A DNA stretch of 64,000 bases from an uncultured bacterium (GTDB taxonomy: Bacteria > Cyanobacteriota > Vampirovibrionia > Gastranaerophilales > Gastranaerophilaceae). The notes beneath the pieces were generated by a model, which had not been told where the DNA came from, did not search any database, and saw only the letters and a program-made list of their open reading frames with translations. The stretch is from assembly GCA_949035555.1 (NCBI GenBank), contig CAROLD010000003.1, positions 59,058 through 123,057 of the forward strand, in the 5' to 3' direction. Below, piece by piece: positions 8,045 through 16,731 of the stretch. Numbering within the stretch: the stretch's first letter is position 1; each line of letters begins with the position of its first letter. The position numbers and the translations under genes are program-made.

Positions 8045-11000
8045 CTAAGAGAAAAAGTCTTCCGGATTGACAAAATCACTGTCGGCACTGTCACTATCAG
8101 ATGCCTGACTTGATGATGGTATGGAGTTTTCCCTTTCTGATAAGCTCTCTTCTTTTTGTGGTACAGGCGGCGGAGCGGATACCCCTTGCTGTATTGCCTG
8201 TGATACATTTTGATTTTCCATCATAAGTTTTTTAATGTCAATATTCAGGTTGTAATTTAGTCCGTATTTTTCAACAATAAATTTAGCCTGATTCATACAA
8301 ATTTGCGCCTTGTCTTGCTCCTGACAGCACATCAAAACTTTGTACATGTTTACTTTATGTAACATTGTTAAATATTCACTGATTGGATTTTTCTCCATCT
8401 GAATTGTGGAGTTGTTTAAAACCCCGTAAGCAATATCAAATCTGCAAAGTTTAATTTCCAGAATGCTCATTACATAACATCCGATATGCTCGATTGAGCT
8501 CATTCCGTATTCTTTTGCAGATGTAATTACTTTTTGAATAATTGATTGCGCTTTCTTGAAGGAATTCAGCTGAATATAAGAATAGCCGATCATAAGGTCA
8601 ACAAATAATTCAAATTTGTATAATCCTGTTTCTTTTGCAATAAGTTTTGCTTTGTAAATTTCTTTCGCAAATTCGTTCGGATTGTTTTTGAATTTTGTGA
8701 ACGCGTTTACGATATGATAAATTGTGGCTGAGTATATATTATTTGGCGAAGCCATATTCGGTGCAAGCCCTACAGACTGACCTTTTATAAGATTTTGAAG
8801 CTGGCTGAATACTGAAAATTCCGCAGGAATAAAGTTGAACAGTTTTCTTGAAATATCAAGAAATTCATTCACGTCTTCTTTAAGTGAAACAATGTCAGCT
8901 ATTGCTATACAGGCAATACATTCGTTAATAAGTTCTTTGAATTCCTGCTTGGTTACAGATGTAAATCTGATGGTTTCAATTTTTGACGAGTCCAAAACAT
9001 TCAAAACATTGTAGCCGATATCCATACAATCTTCGTAGGCGCCGATGTTGAATAAAATTCTCACGTGAATTATGGACAGAGTCAGGAAGTTTAGGTCAAA
9101 ATTTTCCGCAGCAGGGTCGATTGAAACCCCGTCAATTGCTGATAATACTTTGTGCGTAAGTGTCAGAGCATATAAATATTCTCCGTTATATAGTGCACCT
9201 TGTATCATTTTCGTACCCAGTTCTATAAAACTTTTTGTGTTGTTATTTTTTTGCAGGCTGGAAAGTGTTCCTTCCGCAACTTCGCGTGTTTCATCAGGGT
9301 CATATTCAAACATATTGTTTGAAATGTTTTCATAGATGGAAGTTTTGTATTTTTCAAGTTCTTCCGGCTCCCAGCTTGATGCGAATTTTTCCAGAGAATT
9401 GATTATTTTTCCGGAACAATTTAGATATGACGGGAAATCTCCCATGGAAAGATTTATGTTTGCAAGTTTTTCCCACTCGAAAATTACTTTTTCTCCGTCA
9501 CCGCAGACCGAATATAGGTATGCTTTTACAGGACTTGGCATATCTTCGTTGAAAGCTATATTGTAAAGTTCCTGCGCTATATCTTGCAACTCATCAGGTT
9601 TAAGAATTTCCAGAATATTTTCTCTCAAAAGCGTGTAGTTTGAGAAATACATACACTCGTTATAGAAATATATATAACCCATTTCTGCTAACTTATCCGC
9701 AATGGCTTTCCAATTTGCAAATCCGAAAGAGTCGATTGTTTTGGTGTCTATTCTTGTTCCCAAAAGCACTGCCATTGTCAGGAACTTGAATGCTCTTGAA
9801 TCGTCTTTCAAAAGATTTAAACGCCGTCCGATGAGTTTGCTTAAACTTGATGGAATAATGATTGTTTTAGGGTTAACCATTACAATTGAATATTCAGTGT
9901 AGGAATAAACCCCTGATTCCAGCAGATACTGAATTGCAAAATCTAAAAACAACGAACTTCCGCAGGCATATTTTGCAATACGCTGGAAATAAAAATCTTC
10001 AAGAATATTTTTGTAGAAGTCTTTATTCATTTCAACAATTCCAGTAAACGGAGCAGGTTTGAGGGTGATTTCCGTGTAGAATGGTCTTGAAAGCAGGAAG
10101 TGTGCGTGTTTGTGCAATGTAAAATCTTTGTCGTGGGTTATCAGGTAACTTACGTTCAATTCTTCAAAATGTTCAAAAAGCTGTTCGAGTACAAATAATG
10201 AACTGGAGTCAATTTTTTCAAAATTTTCGATATAAATAAGCGAGTTCGGAATAGCCTGTAAAAGATTTACAAATACTTGAAAATAATCGTTTCTGGTGTC
10301 TCCAAAGTTGTCCATGTTTCTTTGAGTCATTGTGACCAAATCTTTAACCAATCCTGAGGAGTCGATTTTGCTGAATGCTGAAAAATCGTTCTGGTCAAAT
10401 AATTTTTGCGAAACAGTATATTCAAAAATTGATGAAACAAGTTCTCTAAAGAATGAGTACGGCGCATATTTCATATCATCGTGACAGGTTATCGGGATTA
10501 TGTTGTCATAAATTCCGACTTCATCAACCGCGGAAAGAAGTTTAAGGGTGTAAGGCTGGTACATATTTGAGCCTTTAATTGCAATAATCCCCCTTGGAAC
10601 TTCCTGCAATACATCTACCACATTATCAAGAATTCTTATGTTTTCGGTTGAGAAAAATGCGCAATTAATCTCATCAAAGTTGATAAGTTCAATATTATAA
10701 AGCTCATCTTCTGTCACCATATGTTCATCATCAAGGGTTTGTCTTGTAATTTGTTCCTGATCAAGCAGTGCAGTCTGTACAAACTGTGGAACTTCCATGT
10801 CTGCATCGATTTGAACTTCGGTATTTTGTTGCATGTATTCTTTAATTTTTACGTATTCTTTAAGGTTAATTTCGTAAAATTGTTTCATTTTACCTTTAAC
10901 CATAACCGCGTTCAAGGTTTCGAGCTTGTATTTTTCGTTGTAGTAATCGTAAAAATCTTCGTCTGTGATAACCTGACAGGAAGTTAAAGCCTTTTGCTCC

Positions 11001-11644
11001 TTATCATCAGTCAAAGAAACCATATCAGCTTGAAATCCGGAATCAATATCATAAGGATTGCCATCAGAATTTCTGAGCATAATCGTCAGGTTGCATTTTA
11101 GTCCTATTTGTTTCCGTTTAAGCAGTTTAACATTCAGTTTTGTAAACATATTAATCAGCCGGATAGATGCCGTGATTGCAGAATTAGCAGAGGCAGAGGG
11201 GGTGTAAACATTGTTAAACCTGATAATATATACCCCGTCTTTGTTAATCTGGCGGCGGACATGAAGCGAGTTCAGATATCCGACAATCATATTATCAAGA
11301 TTTTGTTTAAACTTTGTGTAAAGCTGGTTAGAACCGAGTTTTGCCTTGATAACATCGCTGTTTGGAAACTCGATTTTTAACAGTGCAAAGGTTTCTGTGT
11401 TAGATTCACCCTGCACGGCGCTCATTTCTGTGGAATAACCGCATTTAACACATTTGGAATTTTTTGTAAGGTTTATCTTTCCGCATTTTGCACATTTGAC
11501 AACAAGAATTTTCCCGCACTTTTTGCAGGTGTTTTTGGCATTAACCGTACGGCATTCAGGGCAGATTATTTTCAACACCTTCTTGCAGTTCGGACAGACC
11601 ATTGCGCTTTTATCTATTTCTGCTCCGCACTTTGGACATTCCAT
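8045..11644 (-). CDS. Zinc-ribbon / degenerate cyclase-like / degenerate ATPase / TPR giant protein
   Basis: About 1199 residues. Residues 1-75 hold four to five CxxC zinc ribbons in tandem. Residues ~85-270 resemble a class III nucleotide-cyclase homology domain, including the late VKGKMKQFYEI strand, but the catalytic metal-binding Asp residues are not apparent. Residues ~310-650 look like an AAA/STAND ATPase in which the P-loop position (AIKGSNMYQPYTLK) lacks the GKS/T. Residues ~700-1130 are TPR-like helical pairs, ending in a Ser/Asp-rich tail. The layout resembles cyclase-AAA-TPR signalling proteins with inactivated catalytic sites, suggesting a scaffold or sensor. The start is the ATG at 11644, exactly 6 nt from a TATAAT box. 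A shorter paralogue with an intact P-loop lies at 24562-27516. Confidence 0.8.
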   Translation of the reverse strand: MECPKCGAEIDKSAMVCPNCKKVLKIICPECRTVNAKNTCKKCGKILVVKCAKCGKINLTKNSKCVKCGYSTEMSAVQGESNTETFALLKIEFPNSDVIKAKLGSNQLYTKFKQNLDNMIVGYLNSLHVRRQINKDGVYIIRFNNVYTPSASANSAITASIRLINMFTKLNVKLLKRKQIGLKCNLTIMLRNSDGNPYDIDSGFQADMVSLTDDKEQKALTSCQVITDEDFYDYYNEKYKLETLNAVMVKGKMKQFYEINLKEYVKIKEYMQQNTEVQIDADMEVPQFVQTALLDQEQITRQTLDDEHMVTEDELYNIELINFDEINCAFFSTENIRILDNVVDVLQEVPRGIIAIKGSNMYQPYTLKLLSAVDEVGIYDNIIPITCHDDMKYAPYSFFRELVSSIFEYTVSQKLFDQNDFSAFSKIDSSGLVKDLVTMTQRNMDNFGDTRNDYFQVFVNLLQAIPNSLIYIENFEKIDSSSLFVLEQLFEHFEELNVSYLITHDKDFTLHKHAHFLLSRPFYTEITLKPAPFTGIVEMNKDFYKNILEDFYFQRIAKYACGSSLFLDFAIQYLLESGVYSYTEYSIVMVNPKTIIIPSSLSKLIGRRLNLLKDDSRAFKFLTMAVLLGTRIDTKTIDSFGFANWKAIADKLAEMGYIYFYNECMYFSNYTLLRENILEILKPDELQDIAQELYNIAFNEDMPSPVKAYLYSVCGDGEKVIFEWEKLANINLSMGDFPSYLNCSGKIINSLEKFASSWEPEELEKYKTSIYENISNNMFEYDPDETREVAEGTLSSLQKNNNTKSFIELGTKMIQGALYNGEYLYALTLTHKVLSAIDGVSIDPAAENFDLNFLTLSIIHVRILFNIGAYEDCMDIGYNVLNVLDSSKIETIRFTSVTKQEFKELINECIACIAIADIVSLKEDVNEFLDISRKLFNFIPAEFSVFSQLQNLIKGQSVGLAPNMASPNNIYSATIYHIVNAFTKFKNNPNEFAKEIYKAKLIAKETGLYKFELFVDLMIGYSYIQLNSFKKAQSIIQKVITSAKEYGMSSIEHIGCYVMSILEIKLCRFDIAYGVLNNSTIQMEKNPISEYLTMLHKVNMYKVLMCCQEQDKAQICMNQAKFIVEKYGLNYNLNIDIKKLMMENQNVSQAIQQGVSAPPPVPQKEESLSERENSIPSSSQASDSDSADSDFVNPEDFFS

Positions 11645-11650
11645 ATCCAA

Positions 11651-11656
11651 ATTATA
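11651..11656 (-). promoter_or_regulatory. Extended -10 (TGG-TATAAT), leaderless promoter
   Basis: TATAAT preceded by TGG ends 6 nt before the ATG at 11644, and no Shine-Dalgarno sequence fits between them. Transcription would start at or next to the A of the start codon. Confidence 0.65.
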
Positions 11657-11713
11657 CCATATGACGCCTCTTTTAAACTAATTCAAACAGATGATATTAT
11701 TTATAATTTATGA

Positions 11714-11719
11714 TATCAT
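11714..11719 (+). promoter_or_regulatory. Extended -10 (TGA-TATCAT), leaderless promoter of ruvB
   Basis: TATCAT preceded by TGA lies 6 nt upstream of the ruvB ATG at 11726. No ribosome binding site is present. It is divergent from the promoter at 11651-11656, with only about 57 bp between the two. Confidence 0.55.
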
Positions 11720-11725
11720 ATTGTT

Positions 11726-12793
11726 ATGAGTATTATTGCAGACGATAATGATTTTGGAAAAAGAGTAGAACAGAAGAAAAATCCTGTCGTGAAAGCGGAA
11801 GTTGCGGATTGTGATAAAAATTTTGAAAACTGTATCCGTCCCAAGTCTTTTGATACTTATATCGGGCAAAGCGGACTTAAAGATACGTTAAAAATAACGA
11901 TTTCAGCCGCTAAAAAACGAGAAAAACCGCTTGATCACCTTTTGTTTTACGGACCTCCGGGGCTGGGTAAAACAACCCTTGCTGGTGTTATTGCACAGGA
12001 AATGGGTGTTGATATCAAAATTACTTCTGCACCGGCTCTGGAGCGCCCTCGCGATATTATCGGAATTTTAATGTCCTTGCAGGGCGGTGAAATTTTGTTT
12101 ATTGATGAAATTCACAGGCTCAATAAAGTTGCGGAAGAAATTCTATATCCCGCAATGGAAGATTTTTATCTTGATATGACAACAGGAAAAAGCCAGACAG
12201 TTAAAACTCTGCGCGTTCCTTTACCAAAATTTACTTTAGTCGGCGCGACAACAAAAGCCGGAGAATTATCAGGTCCTTTACGTGACAGATTTGGCATTAT
12301 TCACAGGCTTGAATTTTACACAGATGAGGAGCTTTCGCAGGTCATAAAACGTACTGCAGGAATCCTTGAGATTGAAATTGATGAAAAAGGCGCTCTTGCG
12401 ATTGCAAAACGTTCGCGCGGAACTCCGAGAATTGCAAACAGACTCGTAAAACGTGTAAGTGATTATGCACTTGTTAAGCATGACGGTAAAATTAATGAAG
12501 ATATTGCAAACAAGTCTCTTGATATTCTTAAAATCGATGAATTCGGGCTTGATACTACTGACAGAAATCTTTTGAAACTTATAATTGAAAAATATGAAGG
12601 CGGACCGGTCGGAATTGAGACTATTGCCGCAGCAATAGGTGAAGATTCACGAACAATTGAAGATGTATGTGAACCGTTTTTATTGCAGGCAGGACTTTTG
12701 CAACGCACTCCGCGCGGTAGAAAAGTTTCACCGTCTGCTTACAAACATTTGGGATATAAATGTCAATCCCAGACTCAACAAAGTCTATTTTAA
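11726..12793 (+). CDS. ruvB: Holliday junction branch migration helicase RuvB
   Basis: 355 residues. Walker A GPPGLGKTTLA near residue 73, Walker B DEIHRLN near 120, sensor GATTKAGELSGPLRDRFG near 172 with the arginine finger, and the C-terminal winged helix with GGPVGIETIAAAIGEDSRTIEDV and LQRTPRGR. It forms the hexameric motor that drives junction migration with RuvA. ruvA and ruvC are not adjacent. An N-terminal extension of about 35 residues before the conserved FENCIRPKSFDTYIGQ block is slightly longer than usual. The 3' end overlaps a small minus-strand gene by 9 bp. Confidence 0.97.
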   Translation: MSIIADDNDFGKRVEQKKNPVVKAEVADCDKNFENCIRPKSFDTYIGQSGLKDTLKITISAAKKREKPLDHLLFYGPPGLGKTTLAGVIAQEMGVDIKITSAPALERPRDIIGILMSLQGGEILFIDEIHRLNKVAEEILYPAMEDFYLDMTTGKSQTVKTLRVPLPKFTLVGATTKAGELSGPLRDRFGIIHRLEFYTDEELSQVIKRTAGILEIEIDEKGALAIAKRSRGTPRIANRLVKRVSDYALVKHDGKINEDIANKSLDILKIDEFGLDTTDRNLLKLIIEKYEGGPVGIETIAAAIGEDSRTIEDVCEPFLLQAGLLQRTPRGRKVSPSAYKHLGYKCQSQTQQSLF

Positions 12794-12946
12794 CATATGT
12801 CTGTGAATTGCGGCCGAAATAAACGCTAATAATGCTATTATTGGTATTAACAAGAGCATGTTTTTCAGGGCATAAATAATTGACCAAATTAATAATAAGA
12901 AACAACATGCGAAAATAGCTATGCGGTAATAGTTCATCTTCTTCAT
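12785..12946 (-). CDS. Small two-helix membrane protein (53 aa)
   Basis: Frame MKKMNYYRIAIFACCFLLLI... encodes 53 residues with two hydrophobic helices (about residues 8-25 and 29-46) separated by YALKN, and a basic C-terminus HRHMLK. GGAG lies 5-6 nt upstream of the ATG. It is convergent with ruvB and overlaps its last 9 bp. No family is recognised. The hydrophobic pattern and ribosome binding site support a real gene; function is unknown. Confidence 0.55.
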   Translation of the reverse strand: MKKMNYYRIAIFACCFLLLIWSIIYALKNMLLLIPIIALLAFISAAIHRHMLK

Positions 12947-13023
12947 ATCTGCTCCATAATATTTCGAGTGCAGTTACTATTTTGATACAAATATTTCTGC
13001 AAATCAAGTATATTTCTTTCTAT

Positions 13024-13065
13024 ATTTTACCTCTTCGGTTATTAATTTTACCAAAGAGGTAAAAT
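13024..13065. promoter_or_regulatory. Three TTTTACC half-sites, probable operator of the XRE regulator
   Basis: The 12-bp arms ATTTTACCTCTT (13024-13035) and AAGAGGTAAAAT (13054-13065) are inverted, and a third TTTTACC sits between them at about 13046-13052. The inner pair (AATTTTACC/GGTAAAATT, 5-nt spacer) is itself a perfect dyad. It lies ~75 bp upstream of the XRE gene, fitting an autoregulatory operator for a dimeric helix-turn-helix repressor. Confidence 0.5.
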
Positions 13066-13139
13066 TTTATTTATTAATTACCTTATAACTCCTTCTTGTC
13101 AAACCTTAAACCATTTAAAATTATTAAAGAGAGGTTGAG

Positions 13140-13463
13140 ATGGGGAATATAAAACTTTTATTTGGGCGAAAAATTAAGGAATATAGAAAGTTTAAAAAGC
13201 TGACACAAATTGAACTGGCGGAACTTGTCAATGTTGATGACAAGCATATCAGCTGTATCGAGAACGGAAAGAGTTTCCCGTCTCCTAATTTGATTTTGAA
13301 ACTGGCTGAAGTTTTTGCGGTTGAACCTAAGGATTTATTTGAATTTTATTATTTGCAGGATCCTGATGATTTGAAAGCCGAAATTACTTTGATGCTTAAC
13401 ACTTTAAGTAAAGATCAATTAAAATACACTTATAAGTATATCCGCAGTTTTTTGATGAAGTAA
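13140..13463 (+). CDS. XRE-family helix-turn-helix transcriptional regulator
   Basis: 107 residues. Residues ~9-64 form a classical XRE/Cro HTH: KIKEYRKFKKLTQIELAEL, NVDDKHISCIENGKSFPSPN, ILKLAEVFAVEPKDLFEF. The C-terminal 40 residues are helical and probably mediate dimerisation. A GAGAGG ribosome binding site precedes the ATG. Upstream inverted repeats at 13024-13065 suggest autoregulation. It is convergent with the next gene, 2 bp apart, so it is transcribed alone. The regulated genes are unknown; it could be a solitary repressor of phage or stress origin. Confidence 0.85.
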   Translation: MGNIKLLFGRKIKEYRKFKKLTQIELAELVNVDDKHISCIENGKSFPSPNLILKLAEVFAVEPKDLFEFYYLQDPDDLKAEITLMLNTLSKDQLKYTYKYIRSFLMK

Positions 13464-13465
13464 TT

Positions 13466-15262
13466 TTAATCCTGTATTTGCTCTGCCAGGCTTACATCAA
13501 TCGGTAAAGAGAAACCGAATGTTGAGCCGTGGTTTGGCTGTGAGTTTACGAAAACATGTCCGAAGTGATGTTTTTCGATAGTTGTTTTTACAAGATGTAA
13601 ACCAAGACCTGTGCCTTTTACGCTGTGAGTTTTATTTTCTACTCTGTAAAATCTTTCGAAAACTTTCTTTTGAAACTCAGGTGCAATACCTATTCCTTCA
13701 TCCCGTACGGTTACAACTACCTGATTATTGTCAATATCTTTGTATAATTTGACTTTTATGATTGAATCCTGCGGGGCATATTTGATTGCATTTGAAAGAT
13801 AATTTGTCAACGCTCTTGCAATCGCATCATAATTGAACATTAATACAGGAATTTCATCTTCTTTTTCTGTTTCTATTTTAAGATTGTGTTCCTTTAGCAA
13901 AACTCCAACCTGTGAAACACAGCAATCAATCAGTTGTGAAATATCATTTTCATTTTTTTCAATTTTTGCGTTTGAATCAAGTCTTGAAAAATCCAGAATA
14001 TCATTAACCATGCTGTTTAGACGAATAATTTCGGTGTTTAATGTCTCAATGAATTCTTTTTTTGTTGGCTCATCGAACTCGTCGCCGTAATTGTAAAGTG
14101 TGTCAATATAACTTCTCAAAACAGTAACTGGAGTTCTGAGTTCGTGTGAAACATTTGAGATAAACTGAGATTTCATCTGATCCATTTCAATTTCACGTGT
14201 AACATCAATCAGTACAATAATATAACCAACGTAATCGTGATTTCTGGTGAACATCGGTGAAATTATAGATTTGAGTATTCTTCCGTCTGTTGTGATATTG
14301 AAAGTAATCGGTTTTGAAGATTTTTCTTCCAGAGATAAATTTTTATATTCTTCAATTTTTTCAGTGAAGCAATATTCGCCTTCTGTGTCAACATAGTTTT
14401 GAATATTTGTATTAATTAGCTGATCGTCATCCAGTTCCAGAAGTTCTTTTGCATGGTCATTAACAAGGACAACAGTATCATTATTGTCACAAACTACAAC
14501 CCCGTTTGCAATACTCATCAATACAGCTTCAAGTTTATTTCTCTCAAGTGTCAGCTGTTCAATGTTTTGTTCTTCATAAAGATTTAATCTTGCAGACATA
14601 TTATTGAACGCATCAAACAATTCACGGACTTCATCGCTGACTTCTTTCCCCTCAATTTTGTAACCAAATTCTCCTGATGAAATTTTTTGAACTCCATCAT
14701 GCAGAATTCTTAATTCGCGTGTAATTAAGTATGTGTTTATGAGAACTACAAATGCGAAAACAAGCCATACAATAACGAATACAAAAAGGATGGATGCTCT
14801 TGTGGTTGATGAAACTTTTCCGACAATTGAACCTGACAAACCAACTGTTACAGCTCCGATATTTGTATTATCAAGAACATTTATCATCGGTGAAGATACT
14901 GCAATTCCCGGGCGTTTGGAGTTTTCATGAGAGTTATTTTTTGCCTTGTAAATAACATTACCCTTTGCATCGCGAAATTCAATAAATACAATATCATGAT
15001 GTGATTTTAAGATTGAATCGGAATGGGATTTCAGTATTTGAAAAGTTTCTTTTTGAGAGGCATTTTTGGTCATATCAGCGCTCTCAATCGCAAGAATCTT
15101 CGAAATTACCTGACCGAAATTTTGATAACTTTCGTTCAGATTTTTTTGAATATTAACCGTTGCAAAAACAGCAATCGCCATAATTAGCAATGTGCTCAGT
15201 ATTAAACCGAAAATAATCAAGCGGTTCTGTGTTGTAAAGCTCATTTTTTGATTAACGCCCAT
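13466..15262 (-). CDS. PhoR-like membrane sensor histidine kinase (HAMP-PAS-HisKA-HATPase)
   Basis: 598 residues. TM1 ~12-36, an extracytoplasmic domain ~37-150, TM2 ~155-180, HAMP ~180-235, PAS ~240-345 (NGVVVCDNNDTVVLVNDHAKELL), HisKA ~365-430 with the phospho-acceptor in SNVSHELRTPVTVLR, and HATPase ~470-590 with N, G1 (RDEGIGIAP), F and G2 (KGTGLGLHLV) boxes. This is the PhoR/ResE architecture. No response regulator is adjacent, so its partner is unknown. The ATG follows TATAAT by 6 nt with no ribosome binding site. Confidence 0.92.
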   Translation of the reverse strand: MGVNQKMSFTTQNRLIIFGLILSTLLIMAIAVFATVNIQKNLNESYQNFGQVISKILAIESADMTKNASQKETFQILKSHSDSILKSHHDIVFIEFRDAKGNVIYKAKNNSHENSKRPGIAVSSPMINVLDNTNIGAVTVGLSGSIVGKVSSTTRASILFVFVIVWLVFAFVVLINTYLITRELRILHDGVQKISSGEFGYKIEGKEVSDEVRELFDAFNNMSARLNLYEEQNIEQLTLERNKLEAVLMSIANGVVVCDNNDTVVLVNDHAKELLELDDDQLINTNIQNYVDTEGEYCFTEKIEEYKNLSLEEKSSKPITFNITTDGRILKSIISPMFTRNHDYVGYIIVLIDVTREIEMDQMKSQFISNVSHELRTPVTVLRSYIDTLYNYGDEFDEPTKKEFIETLNTEIIRLNSMVNDILDFSRLDSNAKIEKNENDISQLIDCCVSQVGVLLKEHNLKIETEKEDEIPVLMFNYDAIARALTNYLSNAIKYAPQDSIIKVKLYKDIDNNQVVVTVRDEGIGIAPEFQKKVFERFYRVENKTHSVKGTGLGLHLVKTTIEKHHFGHVFVNSQPNHGSTFGFSLPIDVSLAEQIQD

Positions 15263-15268
15263 ATTTTG

Positions 15269-15274
15269 ATTATA
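15269..15274 (-). promoter_or_regulatory. Extended -10 (TGC-TATAAT), leaderless promoter of the histidine kinase
   Basis: TATAAT preceded by TGC stands 6 nt before the ATG at 15262, and no Shine-Dalgarno sequence is present. Confidence 0.65.
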
Positions 15275-15394
15275 GCACTAAAATTTTTTATATAAGAAAT
15301 GTTAAGTTAAATACTCATCCATAACAAATTTCATTATTTATCGGTTTTAATGTGTATATAGAAGGTTTAATTTTAATATAAAGGAAAAACTAGT

Positions 15395-16297
15395 ATGGGA
15401 ACAATTCAAACAAACGACGGCAGTGTATATTCAACTCCGGGTTTTGGTTTAACAGCAGGCGCATATATGGCGGGTTCTGCAACTTCTAGTGTTACATCAT
15501 TAGTTGGGAATAAATTCATTGCATCAGGTCCGTGGATGAAAAAGATGCAGAAACTTAATCAAGGTGTTGATACTGTTGAAGTTCGTAACAGCTTGCATAA
15601 AGCTCTTGAAGTTTCAGGCATGAAAGATAAAGGAGTTACAATTGTTGATTATGCAGGTCAACAAGCTAAAACTACAAAAGAAATTGTTTCCGAATTCCTA
15701 GAAAATTATAAAAAAATGATATCAGGTAAGGCTTCTACTGAAGAAATTCAAAAAATTGGTAATTTTCAAGGCGAATTGATTAAAAATCAAATCATAGCAG
15801 GTAAAAATGCAGGTTATGGATTTGCAACTAAAAAAGTTGTAATAAATACAGAAAAATTATGCTTATCAGGTTTCCATGAAATAGGTCATGCTATGAACCA
15901 GCAGACAAGCAAATTCTGGAATGCAATGCAAAAATGCAGAATGCCATTATTCGGTACAGTAGGTTTGTTAACTACAATTGCACTGTTTAAACGTAAAAAA
16001 GCTGAAGGTGAAGAAACTCACGGTGCATTTGACAAAGTTACAACCTTTATCAAAGAAAATGTCGGCAAACTTACAACCTTAGCATTTGTTCCTATTATCG
16101 CAGAAGAATTAAAAGCTTCTGCAAGAGGTAATAAACTTGCTAAACAATTGTTATCACCTGATTTGGCTAAAAAAGTCGTAAAATCTAACAGATTTGGTGC
16201 AATTACATATATTGGAACAGCAGTTGTTGCCGGTCTTGCGGCATTCACTGCTAATAAAATTCGTGACTGTATTGCAGGTCCTAAAAAAGTTTCTTAA
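15395..16297 (+). CDS. Putative membrane-associated zinc metalloprotease (HExxH, YugP-like arrangement)
   Basis: 300 residues. HEIGHA starts at residue 161 (zinc ligands H161 and H165, catalytic E162), and EELKASARGNKL near residues 237-248 resembles the third-ligand helix of neutral zinc metallopeptidases such as YugP. Hydrophobic segments lie near 189-202, 227-237 and 270-288, so the active site would sit near the membrane. The N-terminal GTIQTNDGSVYSTPGFGLTAGAY has no clear signal peptide. A GGAAAAACTAGT box precedes the ATG. No family is recognised over the full length; protease activity is inferred from the motif pair. Confidence 0.6.
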   Translation: MGTIQTNDGSVYSTPGFGLTAGAYMAGSATSSVTSLVGNKFIASGPWMKKMQKLNQGVDTVEVRNSLHKALEVSGMKDKGVTIVDYAGQQAKTTKEIVSEFLENYKKMISGKASTEEIQKIGNFQGELIKNQIIAGKNAGYGFATKKVVINTEKLCLSGFHEIGHAMNQQTSKFWNAMQKCRMPLFGTVGLLTTIALFKRKKAEGEETHGAFDKVTTFIKENVGKLTTLAFVPIIAEELKASARGNKLAKQLLSPDLAKKVVKSNRFGAITYIGTAVVAGLAAFTANKIRDCIAGPKKVS

Positions 16298-16311
16298 ATT
16301 TACAGACTAAA

Positions 16312-16336
16312 AAGGACGGCTCAACGAGCCGTCCTT
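16312..16336. terminator. Bidirectional Rho-independent terminator
   Basis: AAGGACGGCTC/GAGCCGTCCTT with a 3-nt loop is flanked by an A-run on the left and eight T on the right. It serves both the protease gene and the convergent minus-strand gene. Confidence 0.9.
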
Positions 16337-16344
16337 TTTTTTGT

Positions 16345-16668
16345 TTATTTTATAAATTTCAATCCTTTTCGAACTGCATGTCCGAGTGCATAAACTACTA
16401 TACTTAAACCCGGTATCGGCACTGGCAGAATGCTTGCTATAGTTGCTGCAACCGCAGGGATTTCATCTTTTGTGAATTTTAAGGTTCCTAATTCTTTTGC
16501 TACCGATTTTGAACGTGTATATGTTCCGCGGATAATATTATGGTTGTTTTCATGTGCCATAACAGAACCTTTTTTATAGCCGTTCTTTACTGCACCGGTA
16601 ATAATTCTATTTGTCCTTGCAATATCTGCAGGTACCATTCTTGAGATAACTTTTGTTATGGCAGCCAT
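16345..16668 (-). CDS. Small unrecognised protein (107 aa)
   Basis: 107 residues, basic N-terminal half (TRSKSV, KNGYKKGS), then a hydrophobic stretch VAATIASILPVPIPGLSIVVYALGHAV near residues 74-99, ending RKGLKFIK. The SILPVPIPG turn between two short hydrophobic helices suggests membrane insertion or association. AAAAGGATTGGT precedes the ATG. It shares a terminator with the convergent metalloprotease gene and may be related to it only by position. No family is recognised. Confidence 0.6.
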   Translation of the reverse strand: MAAITKVISRMVPADIARTNRIITGAVKNGYKKGSVMAHENNHNIIRGTYTRSKSVAKELGTLKFTKDEIPAVAATIASILPVPIPGLSIVVYALGHAVRKGLKFIK

Positions 16669-16731
16669 ACCAATCCTTTTACTTTCTTTTCCCTTGTATT
16701 TATATAAAGTAAATTTTTTCGGAAAAATTGC

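Noticed and set aside
12621..13007. 128-codon minus-strand frame over the ruvB 3' end
   Set aside because: It is antisense to conserved ruvB codons. The shorter 53-residue frame in another register at 12785-12946 has a ribosome binding site and membrane helices and is preferred.
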